64,000 nucleotides of DNA, taken from positions 16,400,501 through 16,464,500 of the forward strand of contig NC_071336.1 of the NCBI RefSeq assembly GCF_027744825.2, in the 5' to 3' direction. The notes beneath the pieces were generated by a model, which was not told the DNA's origin, made no database searches, and saw only the letters and a program-made list of their open reading frames with translations. A program made the translations under genes and the position numbers. Of this stretch, positions 1 through 12,200 are shown piece after piece (position 1 is the first letter of the stretch; every line of letters starts with the position of its first letter). Source of the stretch: Synchiropus splendidus. Taxonomy: Eukaryota; Chordata; Actinopteri; Syngnathiformes; Callionymidae.

Positions 1-164
1 ACAGTTACAGCTTGCCTCTCTATAAAATGACGGCCATTAGGTCACAATGTGGAAGATGTTGTTTGTGTCTGGAGGCTGATGGTGATTCTACATTTATGGA
101 ACTGAGAGATAATTCTGCTCACACTGTACCTCCCCCAGTCTGTAAACAAGAAGCCTCATGAAAG

Positions 165-780
165 ACAGGTGCAGGGTGAAGAGCAGGGTGCAGGCAGGGT
201 GGAATGGCTGGAGACAACTGACAGTGGTGATCTTGAGAGAAGAGTAGCAGGTAGGGCATGGAAGAGCCTCAGTGGCTGCAGGTTTTTATTTCAACCAATC
301 AAGAGGAGACATCTTCGGACTGCAAGTTGAGTCACGGGACGGATGAAACCTCATTGGTTATGCTGTGTGTCTTTGACTGGTCGGTACAAAAACCTGCACC
401 ACATCAGGCATTTGAGCAGCACGTTGCCCTCCTCTGGGGTAGAGTGAAAAGGAAGCTTCATAATAGTAGTGACACCTGTGTGTTGTATGATTTAGACACT
501 GTAACTCTGTTTGAAGTGGCACAGTTGAAGATGAGCAGGTGCTCATTGGGAGTGATGAGAAAGGATCATTCATAAAGTATTGAGGAACAGTATGTGGGGA
601 GGTTTGAAGTTAAAGTTAGTTAGGAGTGAGAAGGGGTCATAGGGACACTGAGGTTCATGGATGTGGTAAAGGAGCACGTGAAGAGGACAGGTGTGGCCAG
701 GGAGGATGATCATGATAAATGGAGGCCAAGGAGCCACGGTTCTGCCTCACCTGAAGACAAATAATTTGTACCTGCAATGC
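165..780 (+). mobile_element. RTE-like LINE 3' remnant, decayed
   Basis: The stretch GGTGCAGGCAGGGTGGAATG followed by GGAGACAACTGACAGTGGTG, then (after an insertion) GTAGTGACACCTG...TTGTATGATTTAGACACTGTAACTCTG and GAAGATGAGCAGGTGCTCATTGGGAGTGATGAGAAAGGA (quoted in parts), resembles the end of a fish RTE-clade reverse transcriptase gene. A final stretch, GTTCATGGATGTGGTAAAGG to AAATGGAGGCCAAG, corresponds to the C-terminal part near the usual 3' end. No reading frame survives across it. It is interrupted by a foldback element at about 255-442. Family assignment rests on remembered consensus sequence, not on a search. Confidence 0.6.
255..442. mobile_element. Foldback element (hAT-like MITE) nested in the LINE remnant
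   Basis: The arm GCAGGTTTTTATTTCAACCA at 278-297 is mirrored by GGTCGGTACAAAAACCTGC at 379-397, giving inverted repeats around a short AT/GC-mixed centre. If 255-442 is removed, the flanking LINE sequence reads continuously across the join (AGAGTAGCAGGTAG to AGTGAAAAGG), and GGTAG is present at both 250-254 and 438-442. This fits an inserted non-autonomous element of about 188 bp. The 8-bp target duplication expected for hAT would be imperfect here (six of eight matching), so superfamily is uncertain. Confidence 0.55.
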
Positions 781-3700
781 CTTCCCTTCCTCTGCAGTGT
801 TTTCGGGAACAACCCTTTTTTTCATGATGATAATATGACAAGCTAAACATGGGTCCTTGTTGACAGTGAGTTTTCTTTGACAAGATGAGACCTGACGAAA
901 ATGTATATAGATGATCTGTCAGACATTCAAAATGTGTGACATCCTTGTCTGTGTAGTCTGCAATATCTGTCAGACGAAGCGCCCCTGTTTGTACAGGCCC
1001 ACCATTGATGACTGGTATTCACTGATGGACTATGGCTGCGGCGCCAGTTGGTGGTTGAAAACAGTGTGTTACTGTATCTGGTGATGGGTCTAAATGTCAG
1101 CACAAATGAAAAAACAAAACAAACTCAACTGTTGAGATTATTATACATTTGGCCAATGTTCAATGTGTTGTCAGCCAGCACGTGGTTAATAATGAAATGA
1201 TCAATAATCCAAACGTACTTTGTTGTATTTGGGCAAAATGTGTTGAAATGCATAATGTGATGCTATATTAATTCATATGTGTCTGTAAATACGTAATGCT
1301 GAAGTTGACATGTGTATATTTGAAAGATATTCATGTCTTAATATAGTTGATTTGTACACTGTGGTAAATATAGTAATTGTGTCCCCTCTTTTATTTGTCA
1401 TAACTATTATTATTATCATTTTTCCCTGGCTAAAATTGACTAACATTTTTTAAAACGAGTTTTCGTTGCCTTGAACTAGACAAAAAAATATTGCAAGTAG
1501 CCATGACTAAAACTCGTCCAAAAGACCAGAACCAAGACTAGAACTGAAATGGCAACACTGTTCCTGTGTGAATACTGGTCTCTTTGCTTCACCTTCTTGG
1601 CAGGTTTTCCCCTAGCACTGAGAGGTCCACACACAAGTGCCGCATCTGTTGTGAGGACGTGTGCTCTGTGCATGTGTGAGACATATCTGTCTTTACGTCT
1701 TTAGTGGGATAAAGTCGCACCAGAATATTTCAATGCTACTGTCAGCAGTGTATCAATGCCAGTCACGCCTGACCACCTTTAAAAATCTTTTACCTCCGAA
1801 GATTCATTTAGAACAGCTATGTATTTATTTGTCAGGGTTAACAACTGCCAGTAAAGCAATAAACTTTCCAGTCACCACTGCCCACAGTGTTTTACATGGC
1901 TGCAGGGACCAATGTAACCTGAATCCCTCAACCCATTCCACAGCTGAGAACCCGCCATATGCTCTGTGATTCATGCCCTGCTGCAGACTTTGGTTGGCTT
2001 GTAAATACAGCTTGTAATGCCGAGGATAGCAATAAAAGTGCTCAACTATATTTCTGAGTTGTGGAAGCGTCCCGCACCCCCCTGCCCCCCCAGGCCCATG
2101 GTGTGCCTCGAGGGGCCTGAATTTACACTGGGTTGCAATCACGAAGTGAATTACTGCTAACATACCCAAAACTTCTTTCGAGCTGATTATAAATACCCCT
2201 CGGCCAGCATTTTAATTAATGGGTGTGCAGCATGTGTCTGTGGTTCAACACCGGTCGAGCTCGAGAGTGAGGAGCGGGATGGTTTTTTACCGATTAAGGG
2301 AATATTTTTCTTTTTTTATTGGCCCTTGAAGAAAGTTTATACCAAGGGCGACGGCTTATTGATACTGATGTTTATGGTCATCCACCCGGGACCAAATGCT
2401 GCCAGACCTTTGTTTAAATTGCTGGGGGGCGAGTGCAGAACTTCACTTTCAGTTCATCCATCTTTTGTAGTCAGGCCTCGTTCTTAGATGTGTCTAGACT
2501 GCATTGTCAAATATTTGGACCAGTGGCTTCATAAATGCACAGTGTGATGATAAGTGTCTGCTAGTCACTGCTCAGCCTGCGGCGCCGTTGTTGTCACCCA
2601 TGTTCCTTCAGAGGGTTAATGAGGTGTTAGATATTTAAGAACTGCCGTGGTCATCCATGTATGGAAATGCAATGGATCACCAAGTCCCTCATGACTTGGG
2701 AAGTTATAAAAAGGTCTGCGGAGAAATGAACCTCAGACCTCATCCGTTTTCCATCTGCAAAGTGTGTGTCTGCTGTTATGATTGGTTGGTTTTGAGTTTG
2801 TCATCGGTCATCAGTCAACACTCCATGAGTTCACCTTGTCTTAGCAGAAACAAAGGCACCGTTTCTGGCCTGTAAGGAAAATACAAAGGGAATGTATTGG
2901 CGGTGCTGCCTTTCCCGCAGGCTCATATCTTGTACACTGTGTGATGGATGATCCATTAGAACTGTGGTATTTCATCAATTCATCTACCTGCTGCAGGGCG
3001 CTATCTCTGGATCCATAGAGTTGTGTTTTAAACTGTGGCTGCTCACCGATAGAAGTGAAAATCACTGGATTTATTGACATTTTAATACATGGAACCAATG
3101 GAAGGCTATGCAAGCGCTGAAACTGCAGGCAAGCATGTGACCAGAGGAATGTCCCTGATTTGCTTCCTGGTTGAATCATAGTTGGATTATTATTAATCCT
3201 TCTCATATGATTGAGTTATACAAAGTTATTAAATCACTATTATCACTTCACATTAGATAGTCAACTTGGTTGGGTCAGGACCATGATACACTTAATCCTT
3301 TTTTCCCTCACGCACACTCATAAAAATAATAATTTACTCTTACTCTTGACCTTATCTTTACAGGTTTTTGATACTTCTAGAGTAGTAGTGAACTAAGTGT
3401 GTTCAGACTGTAGTTCTGAAGTTGTACTTGGATAAGCCAGATGCATGGAGAGGTTTGGTTCTTTCAATCACTGCAGAACACCTGTTAGGTTAATGGAATT
3501 GTGGCGGTAAGAGGTTGCAGATACAGACACATTTAAATGCTCTGCTTAGTTTTCAACACTTGTGATCTCCAGACACCTGCGAGTCCCCTCTAAAGAGACC
3601 GCAGTGTTCTGTGTTAATATCATTACCTTATGTGGCATGAGACAACAGTCGCCAGCGATAGACGTGTTTGCTACACACTGTGTGTGGTATTAAAGCCATT

Positions 3701-5000
3701 AATCACCACGCACAGAGCATCACCATCATTAACTTTGGTCTAAGACAAAATATTATACAACATTAATAAATCAAATTTCCATCCTCCTGCTGGATGTTTC
3801 TGCTGCGTGCTAATGTGATTTGGGCTGGTTTGTTGTCTGTCGCTTGTCGCTGAAACTGTGGCCTCCCTTGCTTCCAGAGCTCTCTGTACCGTCACTTGCT
3901 CTCAACTCTTTAATTTACTAGTTATGTTGAACGTAGATTGACCTATTCGCCAAAGTCCATGTTCACATTTGCATGAGAGTGCAAGGTCACCCAGGTGCAG
4001 CGTAATTTCCCATTATTTCCTTTTTATCTAGCTTATCTGCTAAGGGAGGACAACAAAGGAAAAAATAATTAAACTCTTATCAACATTTTTCAGGGATTAT
4101 TAAAGGCGTAGATCAGGAAAATGTATGCATAAAATATTGTGAATCCTCTTTGACCGCAAGCAAACAGACGTGTTTCCACTGCATTTCAGAACAGATCCAT
4201 CAATGAGTCTGTCGAAATTCCCAACGCTGTTTTCTAAAAGATAAATAATGCATTAGATGGGGATTTATATAGTTATAAAAACATGCACACACGTAGACAC
4301 AAACATGAGCAGGTTCACTGGTCGACGTGTTTACGATGATTATTCCTCCTTAAAAATCCCTTGGCCTGTTTTAAAACTACGAACAATGTGATTACAGATT
4401 AGGCTTGTTTTTCGTCCATTACAATAGACTGTTGATAAAATAGTTTTGGAATGCTGCTTTTAATAGAACAAAAAGGTTTGAAGCATTGGTCCTTCTGAAA
4501 TATACCAGTAAAAGATCTGTTGAAGTGGTATAAAGTGAAGACCGAGTGTGTGACATGCTCAATAAACTGAAAGGTCATATGAAGTTGTGTAATTACTATC
4601 ACATTCATTATCTTTGTTTACGGTGTTTTATGAGAAAGTTGTCATTAACCTTTCCTCTCACATTAAAGGGCAGAGCATCGCCCTGAGAGATCTTGGTGAT
4701 TATTACACTAGATTAAATTTGGACTCTCCTTTTCCACATTTCTCTGTCAAATCTGCTGGTCTTCTTCCTGACATACGAAATAGTAAAGATGACACATTTT
4801 ACTTCTCTCCACCCACCATCCGCTCCTGACTTTGGAAAGTTGTTCCCATCGTCTTTGGACTCTATTCCACATCAAAATCCAAGTTCAGGATGGTGTGTGT
4901 TGCATTGACTTGTATTATATGGATTATCACATGGAGAGTGCCTAAGTATAAATCCTCAAAGTGACTTGATTTACTCTCTTTTTCCTTGCAATACTTAATA
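781..5000. other. Presumed intronic or 5' flanking DNA, no gene seen
   Basis: AT-rich unique-looking sequence with scattered short runs such as the TTATTATTATTATCA tract near 1410. Open frames here reach only about 120 codons with no recognisable domain or splice-linked partner. A cytosine-rich tract at 2070-2095 is short and not embedded in a CpG-rich promoter-like stretch. I see no exon of the ADAM gene, although the signal-peptide exon could still be hidden if it is poorly conserved. Confidence 0.5.
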
Positions 5001-5350
5001 TAGTGGTACCTCGGTTCTCGACCACAATCCATTCCAGACGGCCGTTCGAGAAGCGATTTGTTCCAAATCTGAATCAATTTTTCCCATTACAATGAATGGA
5101 AAAAGAAGTGTTCCAAGCCTTAAAATAGGCTTTTGGTGGAGTGAATGTAGAGTGTCTGCTGCAGGTGCGCTGTTTGTCTATGTGTGTGGCCGCTGCATGT
5201 GGGAGGGGTTGCTGTCTCTCCAGAAGTGAAGAGGTGCCCGGTGCGTGTCCAGCTTTGAATGTGCGGTTTTGTGTAGTTTGGCTGTGACAAAGTAATAAAC
5301 CAAGTAACGCTCTGTCCGAGATTCGCATTCGACATTCGGAACGCGAAACA
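5001..5350 (+). mobile_element. Mariner-like non-autonomous element, copy 1
   Basis: It begins TAGTGGTACCTCGGTTCTCG directly after TA at 4999-5000, which fits a Tc1/mariner/pogo-type terminus (usual start CAGTGGTACC) inserted at TA. The next bases (ACCACAATCCATTCCAGACG and GCCGTTCGAGAAGCGATTTG) match the copy at 19855 closely along about 320 bp. The right end, after GCTCTGTCCGAG near 5320, is not clearly bounded and I saw no matching right terminal repeat. Minus-strand open frames through the element are not genes: the same frames recur in the second copy. Confidence 0.65.
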
Positions 5351-5767
5351 TATTGCCCAAGAAATAATCATTAATTTCACTGACACCACCGTTGCTGTTT
5401 TGAGATGGAATCAACCGAGTCCGTTGCTGTTTTGTGTGAGCCAGATGCAGCGTTCTTTGGCCACCTGAATCTGAAACTTTTGCAAACTTCCAAAGTGGGA
5501 ACTTTCATAAAAGAGGATGAAGACAGCTGCTTCCGCTGAGTGCTCTCCCTGTCTCTGGGAGCTTCCCTAATTTTTACTAGAGGGTGAAAACAGGGCTTTT
5601 TGAACATTGTAAATGTAAATAATATGTGAGGAGTTCATGATTCAAGTTCAGAACATGGCCGAGATTGTTTCATGAGTCAGTCTTGATGCTGGACCCCGTG
5701 TTCAAAACCAGAACTAGAACACTAGAAGTGATCCTCCTGCATTTTCTGCGGCGCAGACAGCACCAGT

Positions 5768-5842
5768 GGACCTGCGGCTTATAGACCGGATGGGTGCGGC
5801 TAATAATTCTGTGCGCTCCACAGTCTGGAAAATACAGTGTTC
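5768..5842 (+). repeat. Fragment of a dispersed DNA-transposon-like repeat
   Basis: TGCGGCTTATAGACCGGATG then GGTGCGGCTAATAATTCTG and GGAAAATACAG resemble the common vertebrate repeat in which 'tgcggcttatagtccgg' is followed by a terminal 'aaaatacrgt'. The fragment is short and assigned from memory of that pattern. Confidence 0.4.
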
Positions 5843-7253
5843 ATAACACTAAAAATTTCACTTATGCCATTATTCACTGGAAGCACAAGTGACTCGAAGG
5901 ATCCTTTTTCAGCAACATTCTTTGGTTTCCTGTCTGTCTCAGCGCCATTTTGAATCAGTGACACATCTTTTCACTGTGTACTGGATTAGTTTCCAATTTT
6001 ACTGGACAGATTTTCCTTTTCTGTACTTGTACTTGTGTTGGGTTAGTAATGAAATAAACGAAATGAGTCATGTTTGACAGGTCCTACATGTGTAACTAGC
6101 CTTTCATGGTTTGATTTAATCCTTTGTGTACGATGATATTGCCATGCATGCGAGATTATGTGGATATAATTTCATGTAACTATCAAAAACGCATTTGATA
6201 TCTGCTACATGTCAGTTCATTGGCGCTAATACAGACCCGTGATGTGATTAAGAGTAAGCAATTTCATGTTGTCTGTCAAGACCCACTGCGGCCAAACAAA
6301 TCGATGAACACTCTTTTGTTTGTGATGTTAGTGAGATCACGTCTGTGTGCAACAACTCTGGCCAAAGAACCTTTAGAACTTTAATTAGTACCAAACATCT
6401 GCCGCCATTATGAGGCAGTTACCCTCCACAGCACGTAACTTGGCACTTGGATGACTCTGTATGAGTTTATTTCTGGTTATTTACTTCATTGTAACTGTCG
6501 TTCCGCAGTGTGTTTCTATTTCAAAATAGAAAGTTGCTGCATGTGGTGCTTTGGACGTATACGTGACTAATAGCTAAGTTACTTTCATCCTCCCCAATAA
6601 GACTCAGCCAAATCCAGTGTTGTTTGAGTGTGTTTTTGCTCTGATTATTTTTGTTCCATCGATGAGAATGTTCCCGAATGGAAAAAATGAAATTATTTAA
6701 AAACAAAAACATGCTTCTTTTTCTCTGCAATCCGTGACAAAGTCTCCTGCATCACACCGGTCATGCCATGTTCTCACTGCAATGTAGCGTAAAAAGCGAC
6801 TGATTGACATGTGAAGTCATTGCAGAGAAGCAACTGCATGTGACCACCCTTCACGAATAGGTCATGTTTTTGGTCGCAGCTACGTAGCGTTTCTTGTGAT
6901 ACTTGACTGGTGACATCTCTCGCATCCAATGATGAAGTTGAAAAATCAACAACCACCACGGAACCCAGATTTTACAGTGACATATTCAGAGAAGGAAAAT
7001 TAACAAAGGAAGCTGGTCTTTGTGGTTGCTGGGTGGCAGCTTTCATGACACACAGAGCTGATAGTGGAGCTTCTAAATGACTTTTCACACTGCACATTTG
7101 GTCCGACTGGGTACCCACGACGATGCACGTCTCAAGGAAGTTGTCATCTGCTTGGCGACATTAGGGTCACATGCCCCAACCTATTTACGACCATTGACTT
7201 GACCACTTTATTTCTCTCTTCTCTCTTATTGCTCACTTCATAACACCATGAGG

Positions 7254-7639
7254 CCGCTTTCACACTACGGGTTCTGTCTCGAGATAAAGCTCTTCCGGCT
7301 CAGAAGTCGGAGATGTGAACACAAGCGAGTCGGCTGCGGACCTGATCCCGGCTGGAGAGCTGCATCTGGACTCGGGAAACTCGAAGTGGGTGGCTCATCG
7401 CTGTCTGGGCGCACAACATCGTCCAAAAACTGAACACTGAGGTGTGCAGCTGGGAGCTGCAGGACTGTGGTCCAGCGCAGGGTAGTGGTCCGGGAGGTTG
7501 TCGCGCGGCTGATGACAACTTCCGCCGGCTGAGAAGGAAATAAAGGACATTCCCAGTGGCGCAGAGGTGCGAGGCTGCACTGCGGGGGGCGAGTCGGACT
7601 GAGACCCACCTGAGACAGAACCTGTAGTGTGAAAAGCCC
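7254..7639 (+). mobile_element. hAT-like non-autonomous element, copy 1 (+)
   Basis: The left end CGCTTTCACACTACGGGTTC then TGTCTCGAG (7255-7283) is the inverted complement of the right end CTGAGACAGAACCTGTAGTG then TGAAAAGCCC (7610-7639), with a few mismatches. The 386-bp interior is GC-richer than its surroundings, which is why several open frames up to 115 codons cross it. It has no transposase. The short element with about 30-bp terminal inverted repeats indicates a MITE. No clear target duplication could be fixed, so the superfamily is a guess. Confidence 0.65.
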
Positions 7640-7869
7640 ATCGTCACCTCAGATATTAACTGATGATAATATCTGATGATGGACTTCCGTCACGGCTGTA
7701 ACAGAATGTGGTGTTTCACAGCCAAAAGTCAACATGAATGAGTGTTATGTTTATTTCACAAGAAAACAGTGAAGGCAAATAAAATCAGATGTTTATCAGC
7801 CTAATAAAGGCCAAAGCATGTGAGTCCCGTACCTCAGCGCTGTTCAATGACTCCCATTCCCCTGCACCA

Positions 7870-8074
7870 GTGTCCCTCAGCTGCGGGTCACCTCAGTGTT
7901 CAGGGAGTTTGCAAAGTTGTTTTTAACAAACAATGTTTCTGCCCAGACAGCGAGCAGACCCTTTACTGCCGCTGTATGCTGTACACGTAGTTTTCCGCAT
8001 CTCTCGCCAACCTCAGACTTTTTCGGCAATCACACTTGGTCTCGAGACAGAGTCTGCAGTCTGAAAAGCCCCTA
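7870..8074 (-). mobile_element. hAT-like non-autonomous element, copy 2 (-), truncated
   Basis: The end CTCGAGACAGAGTCTGCAGT then CTGAAAAGCCCC (8041-8072) is the reverse complement of the left terminus of copy 1. Read on the minus strand, the interior shares TCGCTGTCTGGGC and CTGAACACTGAGGTG in the same order as copy 1. The other terminus is not seen between 7640 and 7870, so this copy is truncated or deleted. The two copies lie in opposite orientation within about 820 bp. Confidence 0.55.
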
Positions 8075-9065
8075 ATATACAGCCATTAGAGGACTACAAT
8101 TCTGCCTCCATGATCATGTAGACGCTCCACTAACCTCAGACAGGCCTCCTGCAGGTTGCCTTTGCTTTATTAATGCTACTTGGCTGAGAGGGTTGCCGAA
8201 AACCAACGAGCATTCTGGTGCAGGTGTCGCCACTGTGTTCAGTGTGACCATCCCTTCATACTGCCTACCCACAACCTCTAGTTCACGCAAAATTATATGC
8301 AAGTCTATGTCTCCTTTTCTCCCAGTCAGGTCAGTCATTCATTTGATTAGATGTCGTACAACAATGCAAAACACTATTGGCAAATGGACATCAATTAACT
8401 GCGAGTCATTAGGTTCAAGCACCAATAACCCCAAAGCATGCTCCCATAAAATGCCTCAGTAAATGTCTAATGACCTGAGACCATTAAAATCCTAGGAAAA
8501 CAGAGGAATGTGAAGGATTTTTTTGGCAGTTAATAATGTTCCAATGATTTCTTATACCATGCTGCCAGACTGAGAAAGACGCTTGCTAAGTCTAGAGAAA
8601 AGGGCAGATGTGCAAACTTCAAAAAAGGTTGCAATAGCTGGGATAGCTGAAGTGCTCCAGCCATCCGCTGAGGTCTGACAGTTCCTGAGAATCAGCTTAT
8701 TGTGAGTGTAAAGAGAAGGCACTCAAGAGGAGCCTCGAGAAGTTTCCTTGAGAAATTTCAAGTTTTCTTTTCAAGTGTGAGGCTAGACAAAACATCTTGC
8801 TGCTGGCTACTCAGTCCTGGTGTAGCTCTCCTTGTCTCTTCTCATTCTTATGTTGTCTGTTTGCTTTCTTAGTATCTGCTTCCTCCCACTGTGTGATTGC
8901 AAACTGAAGTGAAAACAGTTGTGTCCGCTTCAAGCAAATATCACAGCAGTGCTGACTCAACACTGTGTTACAGTACTTTTCTGTCACTAGTTTATCACTA
9001 GCTTCTTGAGCATTAGGATGAATGCGCAGGTGCAGGCACAGGAGCATCAGAGCACCAGTTTACAG

Positions 9066-9272
9066 CAACACATCCTCACTCCCATGGCGTCATGTATTGA
9101 TGTTTGGACAGTTGCCTTTTGCATCCCATGCTGATGAAAACGCAGCCTTCAGCGCCACATATTGACACACGTAAAAAAGACGGTTGGGGTTAAGGTATGG
9201 GACGGCTCTCCATTTATTCTATGTTTAATAATGTGTCAGATGGCTATACGTTTTAGTCACGGTGACTTTCAG
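9066..9272 (+). repeat. Unnamed dispersed repeat, copy 1
   Basis: AACACATCCTCACTCCCATG, then GCAGCCTTC, CCATTTAT and TGGCTATACGTTTTAGTCAC occur in this order. The same blocks recur in the same order at 23851-24066, with divergence and small length differences. I do not recognise the family. There is no open frame of note and no terminal inverted repeat that I can see. Confidence 0.5.
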
Positions 9273-12200
9273 GAGGTGTGCCACATAAGGGGTTAACAAC
9301 TGACGTCCAGTCTCCTACAGTGAAGAGAGTTTCGTTGTCTCCCCGCATTGCTCCCAGCACTGGCGCATTCCCTCACCCCCTCGTGTGGTGCTCCTTGCAC
9401 TCCACACCTGCGCCTGGAGCTACATAGAAGTAAAATGTGTTTTTCTTTTTTCTCCCTTCGCACATGATGCGCCCTGCGGCCTCCCAGAACGAATGATCTG
9501 TGCCACCTGCCTGGAATGCTATACATACTTTGGGTCCATTCAAACTCTTATGCATAACATTGAACGCTCAAGACTGCCTTTTTTGTCAGTATAGTATGCA
9601 AAAGTCCACTTTCCCAGTGTCAATATATCATGCCATGGGAGTGAGGATGGGTTGTTTAATCAGGTGGCGACAGTGTGGTCGCAGTGTAAAGAACACTGCA
9701 TACGGCACAAGACAGTGGCAGATCCGGTTGTTTCCTTCTCCATGGCACCTCATAATGCTGCTTCAGTATTGACTGCTGTGAACTTAACATTTTATACATG
9801 GTTGGTACAGCGTTTTGGATTTTGCAGAAATAATTCTGTGTTGTAGCACACAAGGTTTTGTGTTCGGCACTGTATCTGCTGCACAGAACTGCACAAATCC
9901 TGCCTCCCGATCTTTCTTATTTCTCTCTCTCTGTCGACTCTGTATTAAAAGCTATGTCTTTATTATTGTGCCTTTGACTTGAAAGAAAAAAGATATCACC
10001 CTTTGCAGCAAACAGGAAGCTCAACAATAGGTCTCCGTTGTCCAATCTCATCCTTTATTTTTATTGGATCAGCGAGAGAGATGTGCCAGACTATCGTGGG
10101 GTACATTCATGGCCACATGAACTTCTATGTTAGCAAGGTGCCCTCATTGTCTTCAGGAAGATATGTTTGTAGTATATTTTACAGAATCTACAGAGACGCA
10201 TTCTTCCCTTCTTAATCTGTCTGGTCTCATTTCCTTTGAGATTTAACATGTGTCTGTTTTGGCAAGGGCAGAACTGTATTGCGGCTGTGAAGTGCTTTGT
10301 GTGAAGAGTGACATGTAGTTCAGCGTGACCTGAACAAAAACCAACCGAGTTGTGCAATTAAATATCTGCTTTTTACTGGCTCTTTCACTGCACTTCAGTC
10401 ACTGTAATTTTGTCTTCTAACCACAGACTTTTTTTTTTGTCCCTCTGCTGGAATAGTGCTGGGTGAGATGTTAGAGGCTGAAGGGGAGAGGAAAAAAGGG
10501 AAAAGCCAACAGGCATTGACCTTAATGTACCTCTCATTAACATGGCCCACACACGAGGAGAGGTGGGATACAGGCCTGGCGATGTCCTTTCTCTGTTTTC
10601 CTCCTTCCGTTTTTCCCCTCCACACAAACGTCATACATTTCTATCTTGTTTTATTCATTTTTCCTCACGTATGCTGAAAGATTTGCAACAGGGAAACAAG
10701 GTTATTATGAAGAATCCTTTGCTTCAGGTGTTTTTGCTGAACATCTTGTGCTTTGTTGGACATTTGTCTCCTCAGCAAAATCTGAGTTTTGCCTGCCTTC
10801 ATACTCACATCTTAACTGTTTAAATAGCATGAATATTAAATTAACCTGACCTAGTTTTTTCTCTGTGTGTTGCAAAAACATAAACTTAACAGTAGTGGAA
10901 GTAAGAGTCATCACCATGCAGTTCCTTCAACTGAGACACATGGCCTTCTTGAATTGTTATTGGGGCTATGGAGGCTTCCAGCTACTCAGGGGGAGAGGTG
11001 GTGATGCTGTTGGTGCCCAGCCATTGCATGGTACATGGACAAATGTACATCAACACACAATTTAGAATCTTTCATTAGCTCCACTCGTTCTTTCTTTTTA
11101 CAGTGGGGGTGTCTGGTGGACAGAGAAATTTGAGTGTTAAAGTTCCAATACTGTAGAACTGGTGCACACTCAAAAATAAATGTTTTTATAGTCATCAATT
11201 TAGTGAATGTGAAACATTTTGGTCGTAAATATTGAACATTTTTAATAGTTACGATTGTCAGCCCTGTCAATTTCCAGAGCTGATTATTGGGCCACATTCA
11301 CACACCCTAAACACAAAGATCCTCTGAAAGGATAATCTTACAAGAGTTGAATTGGGGAATATACTGTGTTCCGTTGGTTTGTTGGAATAGTGCCGAATGT
11401 CCAGTCACGTGATGTGATGTGTTGATCTGATTTGGTGAAGAAAGATAGTAGCTGTGAAGCAAAACTGCAGCTACATTCCTTCAAGTAAGAATTGAAATGA
11501 GTTTTCGCCCTCAACTGTCCGGACTCTTTCCTAGTGAGCAGCTCAGTCGTCCAGGAGAAGCTCAGAGCAGAACCCCATTTTCCTATGCATATAGACGAGA
11601 CAGTTGAGATCGCAGTGAATGGGCAAACATGCCTCCTTTAAGATGCTAATGGAGGAGAATCTGGAAGTGTAAAAGCCTGTATAGCCATTTTAATCTGCGA
11701 TCACTGGGTATTCATCGTGGAAGTTAAACAAATTGTTTTCATTCTCTCTGACTAACAAGCACTGCTCCTCTCTCCTAGACAGAGGGTCATTCATCAAAAT
11801 TAAATGAATGCTTTTTCAATGAGAAAAATAAAAAATGCAGAGCCATATGAAACAACTATATACTACGCACTCCGTCTACATTTTGATTGCGTGGCAACAT
11901 AATGAGTTAACATTATCAATTTTTTTAACTTGATAATTTGTCCTCATTCTGCTGCAGAATAGTAGCAATGTCTCTTCCAGTCACGGAGCAGACAAAAACA
12001 GTGTGTAAATGGTGAAACACCTCCATTTATTCTGTTGACAAAATGTCTGTTATTGCAGACCAAGTTAGAGAACTGGTTCCATCCTGCGGGAAATTCATTT
12101 TAAACACTTAGTGGAGTCCATTCAAACACACATTGGCTCACAGTCGCGCAGTCAGGGCAGAATGCCAAAGCGAATCAGTTAATATCATGACGATCGAGGC

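Noticed and set aside
7265..7647. Overlapping ORFs of about 115 codons
   Set aside because: They lie within the terminal inverted repeats of a MITE and recur in no known protein.
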